DNA of 64,000 bases from Micromussa lordhowensis. Its lineage: Eukaryota > Cnidaria > Anthozoa > Scleractinia > Lobophylliidae. The translations under genes were made by a program, and so were the position numbers. The stretch spans positions 40,105,443 to 40,169,442 of the forward strand of contig OZ026596.1 in NCBI GenBank assembly GCA_964020085.1. The letters are read 5' to 3'. The notes beneath the pieces were generated by a model. It saw only the letters and a program-made list of their open reading frames with translations. It ran no database searches and had not been told where the DNA came from. This document shows, piece by piece, positions 44,273 through 55,739 of the stretch. Positions within the stretch are counted from its first letter, which is position 1. Each line of letters starts with the position of its first letter.

Positions 44273-45472
44273 ACAAATCTACACCAAGGGCGTTGGGACG
44301 AACTATCAGAATTGTTCTTGCCATCAAGAGTCCTTGATCTTGCGTTCAAAGTTTTTCGGCAACCAGAACCTGCTGTAATAGGCCTGATAGCCTTTCTGGC
44401 TTGGGTGTCCAACCAAGATGCAAAGGAATACTTCCAAGAATGCGAACGATTAGTTCAAGAAACATTAAAAGATGACTTGGCCAAAGAGAAATGGGTTCGC
44501 CACAACTTGTTTACTTCACGCACAAAGCAAGAGCTTGAGGCTATGTGCATAGCAAAGCGAATCAATTCAGTCGGAAAGAAGCATGACTTAGTAGCGCGGT
44601 TGGCAGGAGAAATGGATGGAAATGTCAATGTTTGCATATATGATGGAATTTTAAACAATGTGCCTTCGTCAGTAAGTGAGTTAAACAAGCAACCAGTTCG
44701 ATATCTAAGAGCAGTGTTGGCATATCACGGAATACTTTCTGTGGGAGTAAAGCAGGAACTGATCATTCGCATTGGTCTTCTAAAATGTGGACAACAACAA
44801 GCTGCATTCAGCAGAGAAAGAAAAGGCTTATTAGAGTTGATATCAATATTGAGAGCACTGTTTGTTGATGAATGTAAGCAAGATAGAAAATGTGCACCGA
44901 TGAGGAAGCGAACATTCGCCAGCAATGAAACTACGCACATGACGACCAGAGAAGCCGCAACTGCTAGGACACATTGTACGTCACCGCAAAAGGAGAATTC
45001 ATATGATGTTATTGGAATTCTTGATGACCTGGAAAAGAAAATTCTTGTGGAGGAAAAGGAAATGCAAACGCACGTGAACAAAATAAGCATTAGCAAAAAG
45101 TCTAAGGCTTCAAAGAATTTAGAAAATGGTCCACCTGCGAAACGGGTGAAAATGGCAGATTCTTTATCCACGAGGCCACGTTCACAACGACATCGGAAAG
45201 TACCACAGAAAATAAAAGAATCTTTTAGCAACAAGGAAGGCGACAGCGTTTCAGTTGGAAGCAAGGTGATGGTCTTATGGACGGAAAAGGAGCTGGATGG
45301 AACGATGTTTAGGCCTGGATGGTATGAAGGAGAAATACAGTGGCGCGATGATGACAATGACACTGTAGGGATTCTTTATCGTGAAGATGTAAAAAAAGGG
45401 AAGGTGAAAGTATACGAGCTTTGCCTTACACTGGCAATTGCAGATGGCATTTTGAAAATCAAGAGCTAATCA
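44273..45472 (+). CDS. SAP-like and Tudor-like C-terminal part of the transposon polyprotein
   Basis: In the same frame as 42128-44272 and immediately after its TGA: LHQGRWDELSELFLPSRVLD, then RTKQELEAMCIAKRINSVGK with KHDLVARLAGEM (SAP-like, DNA/scaffold binding, about 44520-44615). A second helix-turn-helix-like block, VRYLRAVLAYHGILSVGVK (about 44695), follows. A Lys-rich linker with an NLS-like PPAKRVKMAD precedes a Tudor/chromo-like C-terminus: VGSKVMVLWTEKELDGT, FRPGWYEGEIQWRDDDND, VGILYREDVKKGK. SAP plus protease plus transposase modules co-occur in some eukaryotic transposons. The TGA may be an inactivating mutation or a readthrough site. The trailing stop is near 45470. Confidence 0.62.
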
Positions 45473-46382
45473 GTGCTAAATTATGAGCTTTCCAGGATAT
45501 TGCACTTGCATTCAAACAGTTGTTTTCCTTATAGAAAAAAGAGCTAGCCCACTGTGGTGGTGTCAAGCGGAAGGAAGACTTGATTTTTATTAATGTTACA
45601 GTCAACAAATTTATTTCATTTCACGGCGGTTCTGCACCAATTTCGAAATTTGCTACGTCAGCTCGGTGTCTCTACTGATCATAGTCAAGGAGATTATTTT
45701 CACTATTAAGGCAATTATTTGAAGTTTTGTTCAAGTACAACATTCGGACAGGATTATGCGATTGCAAGACAAAATTGTATTTAAAAATATAAAGGCAAAA
45801 TACAAACATCTGTTTACCGGTCATGAAAGTACTCACGAGTATGTCTTGTTGTGTTTGAGAAAGTGAAAGATTCATTTCTGTCTTGAATTTACAAAAATTA
45901 ATTATGTTTCAAATGCAACGTAAGCATATGCATGTGAAACATTGTTTTCGCCTCTAAGGGTTATTGTTGAACTATTGGGTTTAAAAATATGTTGCACATG
46001 CTGTACCCATTCGGTCCGTTCGTACTAGTTGTGTTTTGCTTGTAAAACGTATGCTGCATGACTAGTGGTCAGCAGTTAATCAATGAGGGAAATTTTCAAT
46101 ATGGCGGGTGGCAGAATACCGATCGCAAACTTTACTCCTGTCAGCGTCCACTGCGATCAATACGACCTACTCCTGAAAATATGACAGTATTGAATGGAAA
46201 ACAAAAAGTTCTATTAGGTGGTAAGCAGCTTAAAGATAATGCTTAGAAGGAATAGCTACGGTGTACTAACGTTAACAAACTTGAGTTGCTTGATCGTCTG
46301 ACTAAAAATTGTGAACAGGATTCTTTTGCAGAGGGAAAAAGTGCAAGTTTCTCGTTCGCTTGAAGTTTTAGGCAGACAAACA
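45473..46382. other. Non-coding stretch
   Basis: No gene recognised downstream of the transposase-like gene. The ORF at 46058-46246 lacks a domain. Confidence 0.3.
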
Positions 46383-46558
46383 GGAATTCCAAAGGGTCTG
46401 AAACAAAAGTGGAAAATTCCGGAGGAGAGGGGGGATTAGCGATTTTGGAATTCGGAGGGCAAGGGGGGGATAAGCATTTTGGAATTTCCGAGGGCAAGGG
46501 GGGGTTAAAATACTCATGCCGTCCGTGGTATGGTATGGATATTTTCTGGAATCACCCA
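46383..46558 (-). repeat. Right copy of the 43-bp inverted repeat with inward GGAATTCC/G-rich minisatellite
   Basis: 46516-46558 (ATGCCGTCCGTGG...AATCACCCA) is the exact reverse complement of 34451-34493. Inward of it, at 46383-46515, three or four units of GGAATTC/TTTCC plus a GGGGGG run lie on the plus strand, as in the left copy. No matching target duplication is visible outside (left TCTGTGAT; right TTCATCAA). Confidence 0.75.
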
Positions 46559-47945
46559 TTCATCAATGCATCTGTCTTGAAGCTTAGCCTGATAAGTGGG
46601 CTTTGTATCAGCGCAAACTATTTTTATAACGAATTTGTTCTTGATCGTAGTCTTCGTAGCTGGCGTTTTTGAACCATGTGCATCGGCAGTTAGAGATATT
46701 TATCAAATTACGGCAAAAAGCTTCTTTCAAACCTAATCAGAAGCTGCATGTGATGATTCTTAACCCTAACCCAATGTTCTTTGGATTAGCCAAGCGATTC
46801 TAAAGAATTATTTTTTGTGGATCTGTAGTAGAAAAATTCTCCATTGTGGATAAATCACAAGCTTCTTTATTCGACTGCGGTCACGATCTCAAAAAATACC
46901 CTTCAATCACAATTGTTCACGGAATTCTCACGGAAAGCCTCCTTGAAACGTATTGAGAGTATCTGATGTTAATTTGCAAATAAAAAGCGATTTTCAAAGT
47001 TATTTGGATTTGTAGTGTACAAAGTCTCCGAGATCAATTTACCGAAATCAACACATTCTCGATCTTGCGCGATCACACTGGCGGTTACGGTCTGAAGTAG
47101 ACAAAATGTCCAGCAGCAGTCAGAAAACTCGGAGAATTCCATGAGAGTTCCTCTATTACAAACCAAAAATAGTTTTTACAATTGCTTTGCATCTGTGGCA
47201 TATGGTCAAAGCTGCATAAAACTACACAAATTTGCAAGGGCTTATTTTTTAAAGCGAACAACAAATTCTGCTGACTGGTGTGTGTTTTTATAAAATTACG
47301 CGCTTACAAAAAATATTGTTTTCACATATACCAGGCAAATATTTTTGTTGTTCTTGTTAAACAAGTACGAAATAACAGACAAACTGTTGGGCACCGCAGA
47401 ATCTAGCAATATCAGCATAAAAAAAATGTTTTGGTAATTTCTGGACAATTTTCACTGGCTTGTGCGAAATATCTAAAATAAATAATGGGAACTCTTCGAC
47501 GAGCGGTTATTTTTGGCTGTATTTTGGCGATTTCATTATTTCATTTTAAAATTAAACTCAACACTGTAGTATAAGACTTCTGTGAAAAAAAGTAACAAGC
47601 ATTAGTTAAACACCTACATGTATGCATGTACAACCCGTGTGCAACTACATGTAAGGAAAACAAACAAATCAGTTTCAGTAAAAAACACTGTTTTTTATGG
47701 TTAGCAATAGAAGTCCACCATTATTTCACTGCAAATGACAAAGAAGCATTTTGTCATAATAGTCCTTTTATTATGAATTTTACAGTTAATTCAGCTTAGG
47801 GCACATTCTTTAGACTTGTGAGTCTGTTTTTGCTGCTTTTGTTTATGAGCGATCATATTATACAGCAAATACTTGCTTACACATAAAAAACTGCATCATT
47901 AGACAAAAAATGGAACTAAACAGATTTGAAATGCGACATTGTGGG
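46559..47945. other. Long non-coding stretch
   Basis: AT-rich with no gene recognised. Confidence 0.35.
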
Positions 47946-48448
47946 TTACTTGAAGAACTGATGATCCAAGACATCATTTTTTTTCTCATCTCTTCCAAAG
48001 AATGTATAGATATCTTGAGAACTGTGGAGAAAATAAGAGTACATAACCAGAGAGGAATATAAGAGGGGTCTACCCAAACACACAATGCACCGGTACTTTT
48101 TCTTTCGGTCCTTCAATATTTTCCCCCTCTATGTTATTCCTATACTGCTATATGAGGTTGTTTTCAACAGCTAAAGCAGTGCAAAAAACTAATTGCTACA
48201 CTGTAATTCAGCGACACTATTTGTTACTTACCTTGATAGGTATTTCCAAACTGTTGTTTAAACGGGTGTTCCCGATTGTCGTATGGATCTCCCATGGGCT
48301 CATACTCCATCTCATACAGGCACAAAGCAGACTCCATCTCTTCAAGTCCTTTCTTTAAGTGCTTTAAAGCTTCAAGAGCCTTGTCAATTGGGTGCAAAAT
48401 ATTTTCATCTTCTGAGGAAGAATCGTGATATCTCTTGCCGGTATCCAT
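47946..48448 (-). CDS. Small two-exon gene, 94 aa, unknown function
   Basis: Exon 1 (48448-48232) starts at ATG with MDTGKRYHDSSSEDENILHP, has a short amphipathic helix (LEALKHLKKGLEEMESALCL), and ends at a phase-1 donor (CAAG|GTAAGT). Exon 2 (48013-47946) begins after TTCTCAAG and reads DIYTFFGRDEKKNDVLDHQF to TAA 47948-47946 in the right phase. An alternative acceptor 8 bp upstream (CTCCACAG) would give a different, hydrophobic tail. The composition is acidic with a predicted coiled coil. No family is recognised. Intact frame, consensus donor and a sensible second exon support a real gene. Regulation is not visible. Confidence 0.5.
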
Positions 48449-49860
48449 GTCAGACGTTTAGATTCTGATCACCCACTAGACGGGTTCTTCCTTCTCTATG
48501 TATAATAGCTCTCGAAACACGCAATACTCTCACTTTCGTGACGTTTTACAAGAGCCATTCCTGCCCAAGCATCAATTTACCTTGAAGACGCCACAAGAAC
48601 AAACCGCAATTTGTTGTTCCATTGAACAACAACACGCAAGTTAGCTACTTACAACTAAATCACGTTACCAATGAGTACAAGGCATGCAATTTGACATGTT
48701 TTCCCAACTATAAAGGAGGGGCTGATAATTTTAATGAAACGACGTGAGCACGATTTTTTCCAGTGCCAGGTTGTGCGGTATTTCTTTTTTCTATTGTTTT
48801 GATATATCTCTTTTGCGCGACTCGGTTTGCACAATATTTTTTTCTTGGTGCTTTTCTTGTGCAGGAATTTTTTTTGGGTAATTACCCAATCCCCGCCCCT
48901 CGATGTGGTCAACGAAATAGCCGCCGGTCTGGGTCTGTCTTAATACAAGCGTTTAGTGTATGTTTGTAAAACTTCCTGACTTCGATAGTTAGCCGAAACG
49001 GGTCGGAAAATAAACAAGTTTTACAACGCTAGTTCGCAGAGTGCTACTCACTAGCTTTGGTTGAAAAACATTGTTTGAAGAATATTGTTTTACAATGTGA
49101 CCGGAATATATAATCTGACCAGATACCCACGTTGATCCAAACCCAACCCAGTATGGGAAACCTCGGGAAGAAGGGATGGATAACCACAGCTATTCCCTGT
49201 CTCTTATTACATACGCAGTGTCAATCATCTTTTGATGCAAATCATTTTAACGAGGTTTGTTTCTTGACACCGGCTTATAGTTGAGCCGTGAATGTTTTCC
49301 ATTAGTTTATTGCCTAGTTATTCTGCTTGGTCTTTAGAAGAGCGTTCATATACCTAGGGGACCCTAGTTCCTTGTACGTGTCGGGAAAATAAACCAGAAA
49401 TTGGGCTATGTGATTGAATGTACAAATTTAAATCTTTTTATAAACTGAGTTTTAGTTGGAGTGTGCAAAAAATTTGCAGGTTTGGTAATTAAGCGCGAAT
49501 GCACGATCTCCGTGTTGTCAGTCCTGCCAGTAAGTCACGAAAAAAACGTGCATGAAACCACCTTAAAGAAATACCGGACATACATGTACCGGGAGAGATA
49601 CACGAAAACAAAATAATGATAATTTGTAGAGAATCCCCAGTTGATGGAAGAGTCAAAATACACAAAAAATAAGAAAATAATACTACATTCATTTGTTGTC
49701 GCTGTTTATAGAGCCAAAAAAGTGTGTTTCAATGTTTCAAACAGACAGTTTTACTGATAGCGGGCCACCATTCAATGGGTTTTATTAAATATAGTTTCGA
49801 TCAGGCAATAAATCACGCAATGTTTTGTTATTCACTTCGGAAGTTTGATACGGTGAAGGG
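48449..49860. other. Non-coding stretch
   Basis: No gene recognised. Short ORFs lack domains. Confidence 0.3.
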
Positions 49861-49868
49861 TATAAAAG
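49861..49868 (+). promoter_or_regulatory. TATA box of the 49.9-kb gene
   Basis: TATAAAAG lies 52-59 bp upstream of the ATG at 49920. A TSS would be expected about 25-30 bp downstream, leaving a short leader. Confidence 0.5.
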
Positions 49869-49919
49869 CCTCATAGTCACATTAACTGAACCTTATACAT
49901 TCAGACAACAGTATTCATA

Positions 49920-51641
49920 ATGTCTTTATGTGCTTCCCTTAAAGTTCCCAAGAATGGACTATTCTATTTTAAGTCCAATCACACTACCAGTATTGTTCCG
50001 CTGAAAAAAAATTGTCAAAGTGATTAGCGGTGATAATGTTTGTAACGGCAGCAAAGTTGAGCTGAACTACGGAGGTGCAACACTGGAGGCTGAAATTATC
50101 GGAGTCAATGGTATGTATGTTTTTCGTACGTAAAGTGTGCATTTCTTGGTTGAATACTTGTTTGCTGACAAAATGGAAAAAAGTTGGCAAGGTTACTGCA
50201 ACTCATTTTGGTAACCTTCATTACTTTTATTATCCTAGATGATACCTCAGAACTCCGCACACTTGAAGGGAGATTCCTGAACGATCCCGCAAATTCTAGG
50301 CTGTTTGATGAGCCAGGATCAGACACAGAGCATAATCTGGAATATGAGCAAGAGCCTGTACCAAGGAAAAGGAAACCACAGCCAAACAAGAAGGCAGCAA
50401 AAAAAATCAGTCAACAAAGAGGTCTCTGCAGGGCTTAAAAAAAAAGAATGAGAAGAAGAAGAAGGAACCAGAACTGGTAAGCACAGTCATGTTTACATCT
50501 TTCAGTAATTATCCGTTGGGTTGCGGTCATGAGGGTGTTATAGTGGTAGGCTTCTGCTGCTGCTGTGAGCATTCTGTTTACTTTTTAGAGTAATAATTTA
50601 CTCAGTGCACTCATTATTTTGGGCTGAGCTTGAACTTTCTTACTTCTTGGCGATTTGAACCTGAAAACATGTGAAAACGTTAGTAGGATGTTTTAAACGA
50701 CGGAGCCTCAGCCCGGGTATTTTCTAAGCCCCTTATTAAAATGTTAGTCAATCTCGAACCCAACGTTCTTGTAAAAGAGATGTTTTTTTTTATATTAAAA
50801 CACATCTCAATTTCTTGACTTCATTCAGAGTAGAGAGAGATTCATGATTACAAATCCCGCAGCCAGGTGCATAACAAATCAGTGATGTCAACATAGTTTT
50901 CATGGTGATAACAACAACATAGAGCAGTTAGCATTTGGAACGATATGGAAGATTAACTAAAACATTTGGATTTAAAATCATTTAAAAGTCGCTGAAATGT
51001 AACATTCATGGTTGATTTTGATTTGATTTTACTCGACTCGGATGTTAATGTTTATTGGTATATAAACAACCCTATTTTAATTGTAAATGAGAATTGAAAA
51101 AGCCCCTAGGGAAATTCTTATTAATGAATGTATTTAATGAATTTGGAAATTCCTCCTATTCTTTTCAAAGGTAGTGTCCAAAAAGGACCAAAGGGATACT
51201 GACACCTCCATAGCCAGTGATCCTGAGCCCGCTGTTGGCCCTGGTTGTAAGGATCTGATAAATCCGATTGTAGCACTGCAGAAAGGTTACTCCGATAATT
51301 CCATAGAAGTTAAGGATAGCCCTTGCTCTTCCGCTTTCAGAGCAAGAAAGAAAGGAATATCTCCACTAGGATGTAATAGTAGTGCTAGTGGTAGCCATTC
51401 TAGTGTAAGCGTTACTACTAGTACTGTTAACACTAAAGCGACAAAGGTGATCCTGCCCAGCTCTGCTAATGAACAGGAGACATCAACTTGTGGAAAGGCA
51501 AAGAGTGCCAAAATGCTTCAGCCTCTTTTCCTTACTAAAAAAGCCATTTATGTTGATGACGATTCGGGGGAAGAACCTAATGCCATTCAGCACAAGTATA
51601 AAATCACTGGCGCCGATAAAATCAACCATGTCAATGGATAA
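49920..51641 (+). CDS. Three-exon gene of unknown function with two homopolymer frame breaks
   Basis: Exon 1 (49920-50110) starts MSLCASLKVPKNGLFYFKSN. After an A8 run (50004-50011), where one A is surplus, the sense continues as VKVISGDNVCNGSKVELNYG and LEAEIIGVN to a GTATGT donor. Exon 2 (50239-50476) reads DDTSELRTLEGRFLNDPANS and then becomes very basic. A second A-run (50399-50406) needs one more A to stay open to the donor (CTG|GTAAGC). Exon 3 (51171-51641) is Ser/Thr-rich, ending KYKITGADKINHVNG. All three introns-to-exon phases agree once the A-runs are allowed for. The first exon resembles small modified-Tudor/BEN-associated N-terminal modules in cnidarian proteins, but that link is weak. 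A region homologous to the exon-3 tail recurs at 51850-52007 (PLDIGQPYDMDMKDKRKRAT), possibly an alternative last exon. Confidence 0.48.
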
Positions 51642-51849
51642 TCCTCTTGACATAGGGCAGGCATACGTCATGGAAGACACGCAAAAGCGGAATGATAGCT
51701 AGACAAATACAAATTTACTGAAACAATTCCTTTTCTTGTAATGAGATTCATTATAAGAAGTAGCAGTGACTCTTTACAGGTAAAGAATAAAGTGTATTCA
51801 CAGTACAAGCTAATATTATTTTCATACAACCCGCCTTTGTTGATGCAAA

Positions 51850-52007
51850 AAGCCCGCGCTGACACCGATAAACCCAAGCATGTCAAGCTTCAACCTCTTG
51901 ACATAGGGCAGCCATATGACATGGATATGAAAGACAAGCGAAAGCGTGCGACTGAACAAGACAATGCAGTTTTGATCGTAGGCAATTTTGTAACATACAG
52001 CAACTGA
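51850..52007 (+). repeat. Diverged duplicate of the exon-3 tail (possible alternative 3' exon)
   Basis: ACCTCTTGACATAGGGCAGCC in this segment parallels ATCCTCTTGACATAGGGCAGGC near 51640. The encoded PLDIGQPYDMDMKDKRKR resembles PLDIGQAYVMEDTQKRN in the other frame at 51640-51700. A plausible acceptor (GCAAAAAG) precedes 51851. It ends at TGA 52005-52007. Confidence 0.4.
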
Positions 52008-52429
52008 CGAACAGTCCTTTGGCCCTTCATGGTCCTTCATTAAATCGAGGTTCCACAGTGCATCCGTTCGTGGACCTAACCCACGTGACATGAGTACAGT
52101 TGTGGTGAATTTACATTTGTCTTCTAATATGGAGCAGACAACGAATAACATTTTTGATTCAGTAACAAAATGTAGCTAGTGCAGAAACATTCCCATGTTT
52201 AAAGATTACAGCGGAACGATACACTTCAACTACTTGTGAACCAAATTCACTAACGGTGAGTTTATTAGAGTTAATAATACCTCCTAGTTGTTTACAAATG
52301 ATGGAAAACGTTTCAATATTTTTCTTAGCCGGGCACGCAAGTTTTAAACAAGAGCAGACTATAAACAACAAAGATAAGCTTATTGTGTAAATACCGCGTG
52401 TTGGAATGTTCTGCCCATCACTCGATGTT

Positions 52430-52601
52430 CCGATTACCCTGCGAGTTCCGATATGAATTAAAATTGACCCGATGGACTTACGATTTAATCGGCTTTCAAT
52501 CGGAAATTCTTGAGTTGCATGCAAAAGATATCGGAATCGGAACATGCCGATATTGACATCGGAAAACAAGTTGCCGATAATAATTTGGAGATGCTCCCTA
52601 A
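52430..52601 (-). repeat. Second copy of the TTAGGGAGCATCTCCAAAT-ended repeat
   Basis: The terminus at 52583-52601 is a 19/19 inverted match to 33960-33978. The interior has ATCGGAA/TTCCGAT motifs throughout. The limit on the left is approximate. The minus-strand ORF here is a shadow. Confidence 0.5.
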
Positions 52602-55043
52602 TAGAGGTCAAATAAATATGACAATTACTATTTAAATGTAAATAACATTTATCTTCGTTCTGAGGAAAGTCATCTTTGCAGTCAAACATGCCATCTTTGT
52701 TGACGCACCTTGTCTTTATCAGCATCTAAAACTTTCGTAAATGTTCCTCTGTTGTCTGTAGTAAATCTCTGTCCACATTTTCTGGTCATTGATATCTCAT
52801 TTGATTTCTGGTTTGGTTCTAGTAAGACCTTCGTTGAATCATTTGATTCTTTTGGTATTTTGAGTTGGCGGAACAACCCATAACGGAATATATGTTTTTA
52901 GAGTACTTAAAGAAGTGTGGTATGTAGATTAGTAGATTAGCCAAATGGGCGGGCAAATTGTCATTTGTGACTTGCAGTGTGGCAGGCTCGACTGGCAACT
53001 GCTGCATTGAAATTGAAAACACAATATACATCGTAGCTGTCTTAATTGTAGCTAGACTCAGAATTTTATTGCTAGATGATACAGTTTTTTTGATTGAGAG
53101 TCTTGTCCATTTTTGATAAAATATGAAGCACAAATACCCCAGAGATGTTTCACAGGGCTCAAAACCCAGTCAAATGTCTCTTGAGTGTCATGAGCCTTGT
53201 CCTTCAATGATGTCACAAGAAGCCCAACGCAGATCCCACTATGCTCAGTCGCGGGGCAGAAAATAATATTGTTAAAGCCTGTAGAATCGCGGGGATTTTA
53301 TCAATTGAGATAATTTTTTCACTAGCCCATTCAAAGAAATTTAGGCGTTCTCTACTCTGATCAGAGTTGAGTACATTTTAGTCTATTGTACCTCTTTGTG
53401 GACTTTATCTCAGTTTTTCTCAGTTTCTGGAGTGGATAAGGTTGGTGATTGATTAAGGCTGCTGAGAGATGTTGATTTGACCACCATGAATAACGGCACC
53501 AGTAAAGAGGGACATTGCTTGCTGGCCCTCAATCCTGCTTATGTTTTCTGTAGTTTGAGATTATTCATACTCGGACTAAACAGAAGGACAAACAACGTAA
53601 ACAGAAATCCTCACTGAAAAGTTACAAAAGTGAAATGAATATTCTCGCCAATCTTGAGTTAGCTAAATTGGGCTTTGAACAACCCAGCCCAGGTTGTCCA
53701 GGTGATGAACCTCAAATTCATTATTTACTTCAATTCTGGCACAGATTTTTCTTCGTCACACTGCAATAAAGCATATAGCCAAGTTTTAAGAAAACATAAG
53801 CGTGAAGACCCAACCACCTAAATGGCTTTGTTTATTGTTGCTGGTGTAATTATGGTTTTCTTTTTCTGTTGGGAGGGGAACACAGACAAAAATAACAGAT
53901 GCATTGGCATGGAAACCAAATTGTTTACTTCAACTGTGTGTCTTAAAAGAGCTCATAGCAGCACAAAAATTACGAACTAGACCTTCAAACAGCTATTTAA
54001 GGAGTCCTTAATGATAGAGCTATTCATAGCTCCAAGAAGAAAAAAATTTTCCATTTTGCCAAATTTCATGTTTACTCTCTCCTATCAATTTGTATAGACC
54101 TCATTGCTGCAGCATATCATCTCTTAGACTGGAAGGCTTTGGCTTTCTGGACATACATTTTTGTATTGTGACCTATGCTTGTAATACCATGATGCTGAAT
54201 GAAGACAGTCTCTGACCTTTGTAATAGCAAAGTATCTGTGGAATTCGAAAACAAAATGTTAATGACTCATCTTTTATCATGTACTTTAATGAAACATATG
54301 TTTGCATATTTGTAATGCAATCAAGTCATAAGTATACTAAGTAGTGAGCTTACAATACAAAAATGCAATACGATATTTATTGAAACTCCCCTAATGGAGC
54401 TTTTTAATGACAATACAAAAAATAAACAAAAGAAATAAATTAATAGATGTATAGAACATATACTACAAGCTTGGGAAAATGCTTTCCATTATGTCAAATA
54501 TTCTGGAAATTTTGGTTGGAATTCAAATGGAAAGGTTTGTTCCGACTGGAATATTTGGGATCACCTCTGGAGGTGGTCCACTTATTTGGGTTGGAACACT
54601 CTGATCGAAATTCGCTATTCCATTTTTGACAAACTGTTTTTTTGCGCTAATTAGGGAATTCAGGAAAGGAATAAAAAATGGTAAGAACCATTCCTACTGG
54701 TTGGCCTGCCTCGTCCCCAGGCGTCTCTGTTTGTCAGAAAACGACAAATCGCCGCAATCCAGGCACAATGCACCATGGGAAGGATCAAGCCTTGTCGCAG
54801 TGCATCATGGGCAGGCTCAAGCCGAAAACTGAGACGCCTGGCAGATCTTTTCCGATTTCTGGCCAGAGATTTCCGATTTCTGGTTTATCATAAAAAAGTC
54901 GTTTCCCTGTCAGTTTTTCGAGGTGAAACTCCCTGTTTTTCTTCTGCCATACTCAGAAATTGTATATTCTTTGTTTTGATGCCCAAACAATGTGATTTTG
55001 TGGCCTTTTGACACGCATATAACGGGTTGAGATGGAGGATGCT
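52602..55043. other. Long non-coding stretch
   Basis: No gene recognised. A short inverted repeat (CCAGGCGTCTC at about 54718 and GAGACGCCTGG at about 54830) flanks two related GCACAATGCACCATGGG/GCAGTGCATCATGGGC segments. It is a likely small MITE. Confidence 0.35.
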
Positions 55044-55445
55044 TTAGAGGATCTTGACACTACGTTCCACGACCTTAATTTGGAAGGTAATACCGCTTTT
55101 TGGTAATTCTTTCACATAATTTTCCGTTATGTTGTTCCTGAACTTTGAACTTCTTCTTCTCCTCAAAGCGTAGCTTTCTTGAAGATGCTTCTTTGTAAAA
55201 GCAATGTTATGAATAACACGAAAGTGATGGTACATCCCGTTGACCGGTTCGTAGAATACATCGCTTTCAGCACAGGAAATGTGTGGGCAGGGGATACGTT
55301 CTCTTAGAACAGCTTGGTGTACTTTTCTGGTGCTTTGTTGTTGTACAAAGGCATGTTCTTCGCTTTCAGCATTTTTGAATAAATTAATTGCCGCCATTTT
55401 GAAAAGGGAATCTGCCAGGCGCGCTCTCCGCTTGACCCTTCCCAT
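55044..55445 (-). CDS. Possible C2H2-like zinc-finger ORF
   Basis: A 133-codon minus-strand frame starts at ATG 55443-55445. It contains CPHISCAESDVFYEPVNG, then MYHHFRVIHNI, which fits a C-x4-C-x12-H-x4/5-H finger. The flanks are basic (YALRRRRSSKFRNN). It is short, with no neighbours of related function. It may be a repeat-borne ORF. Confidence 0.35.
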   Translation of the reverse strand: MGRVKRRARLADSLFKMAAINLFKNAESEEHAFVQQQSTRKVHQAVLRERIPCPHISCAESDVFYEPVNGMYHHFRVIHNIAFTKKHLQESYALRRRRSSKFRNNITENYVKELPKSGITFQIKVVERSVKIL

Positions 55446-55601
55446 GATCCTCTCGTTCCGAAATCCGCTAGAGCGCGACTGGGTACGAGGCAGCTGGTTG
55501 GCCCAGTTAAAGAAAATGTCGTTCCATTTTCATTGGGTAAACCTACTGATCTCTGACCATGTTTGGCATAATGGTTAGGGTTCAACACCTGGCTACCTCC
55601 A

Positions 55602-55650
55602 TTACTAGCCACTGGGCTAGTGATTTTTAAAATTTACTAGCCTGAAACAA
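55602..55650. repeat. ACTAGCC-type repeat, left copy
   Basis: ACTAGCCACTGGGCTAGT with a second ACTAGCC about 30 bp later. A direct, diverged copy occurs at 58363-58400, on the other side of the Tx1/L1-like LINE. Confidence 0.5.
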
Positions 55651-55739
55651 AACTTCGTAGCCCATATCAATTTCCCTCGAGGTCTACTTCAACCCCAAAC
55701 ATGCAAACCTTCCTCTTAACTTATTGGCAAGGTCTTTTG

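Noticed and set aside
44725..45363. 212-codon minus-strand ORF
   Set aside because: It is antisense to the SAP/Tudor part, whose plus-strand motifs are clear.
52159..53133. Minus-strand ORFs of 64-188 codons
   Set aside because: The sense of 52159-52725 changes repeatedly and overlaps a TCGGAA-rich repeat. The piece at 52682-52876 reads somewhat like protein, but no splice structure or domain supports it.
54447..54893. Short plus-strand ORFs
   Set aside because: They overlap a small inverted-repeat element with CACCATGGG/CATCATGGG copies and show no codon structure.
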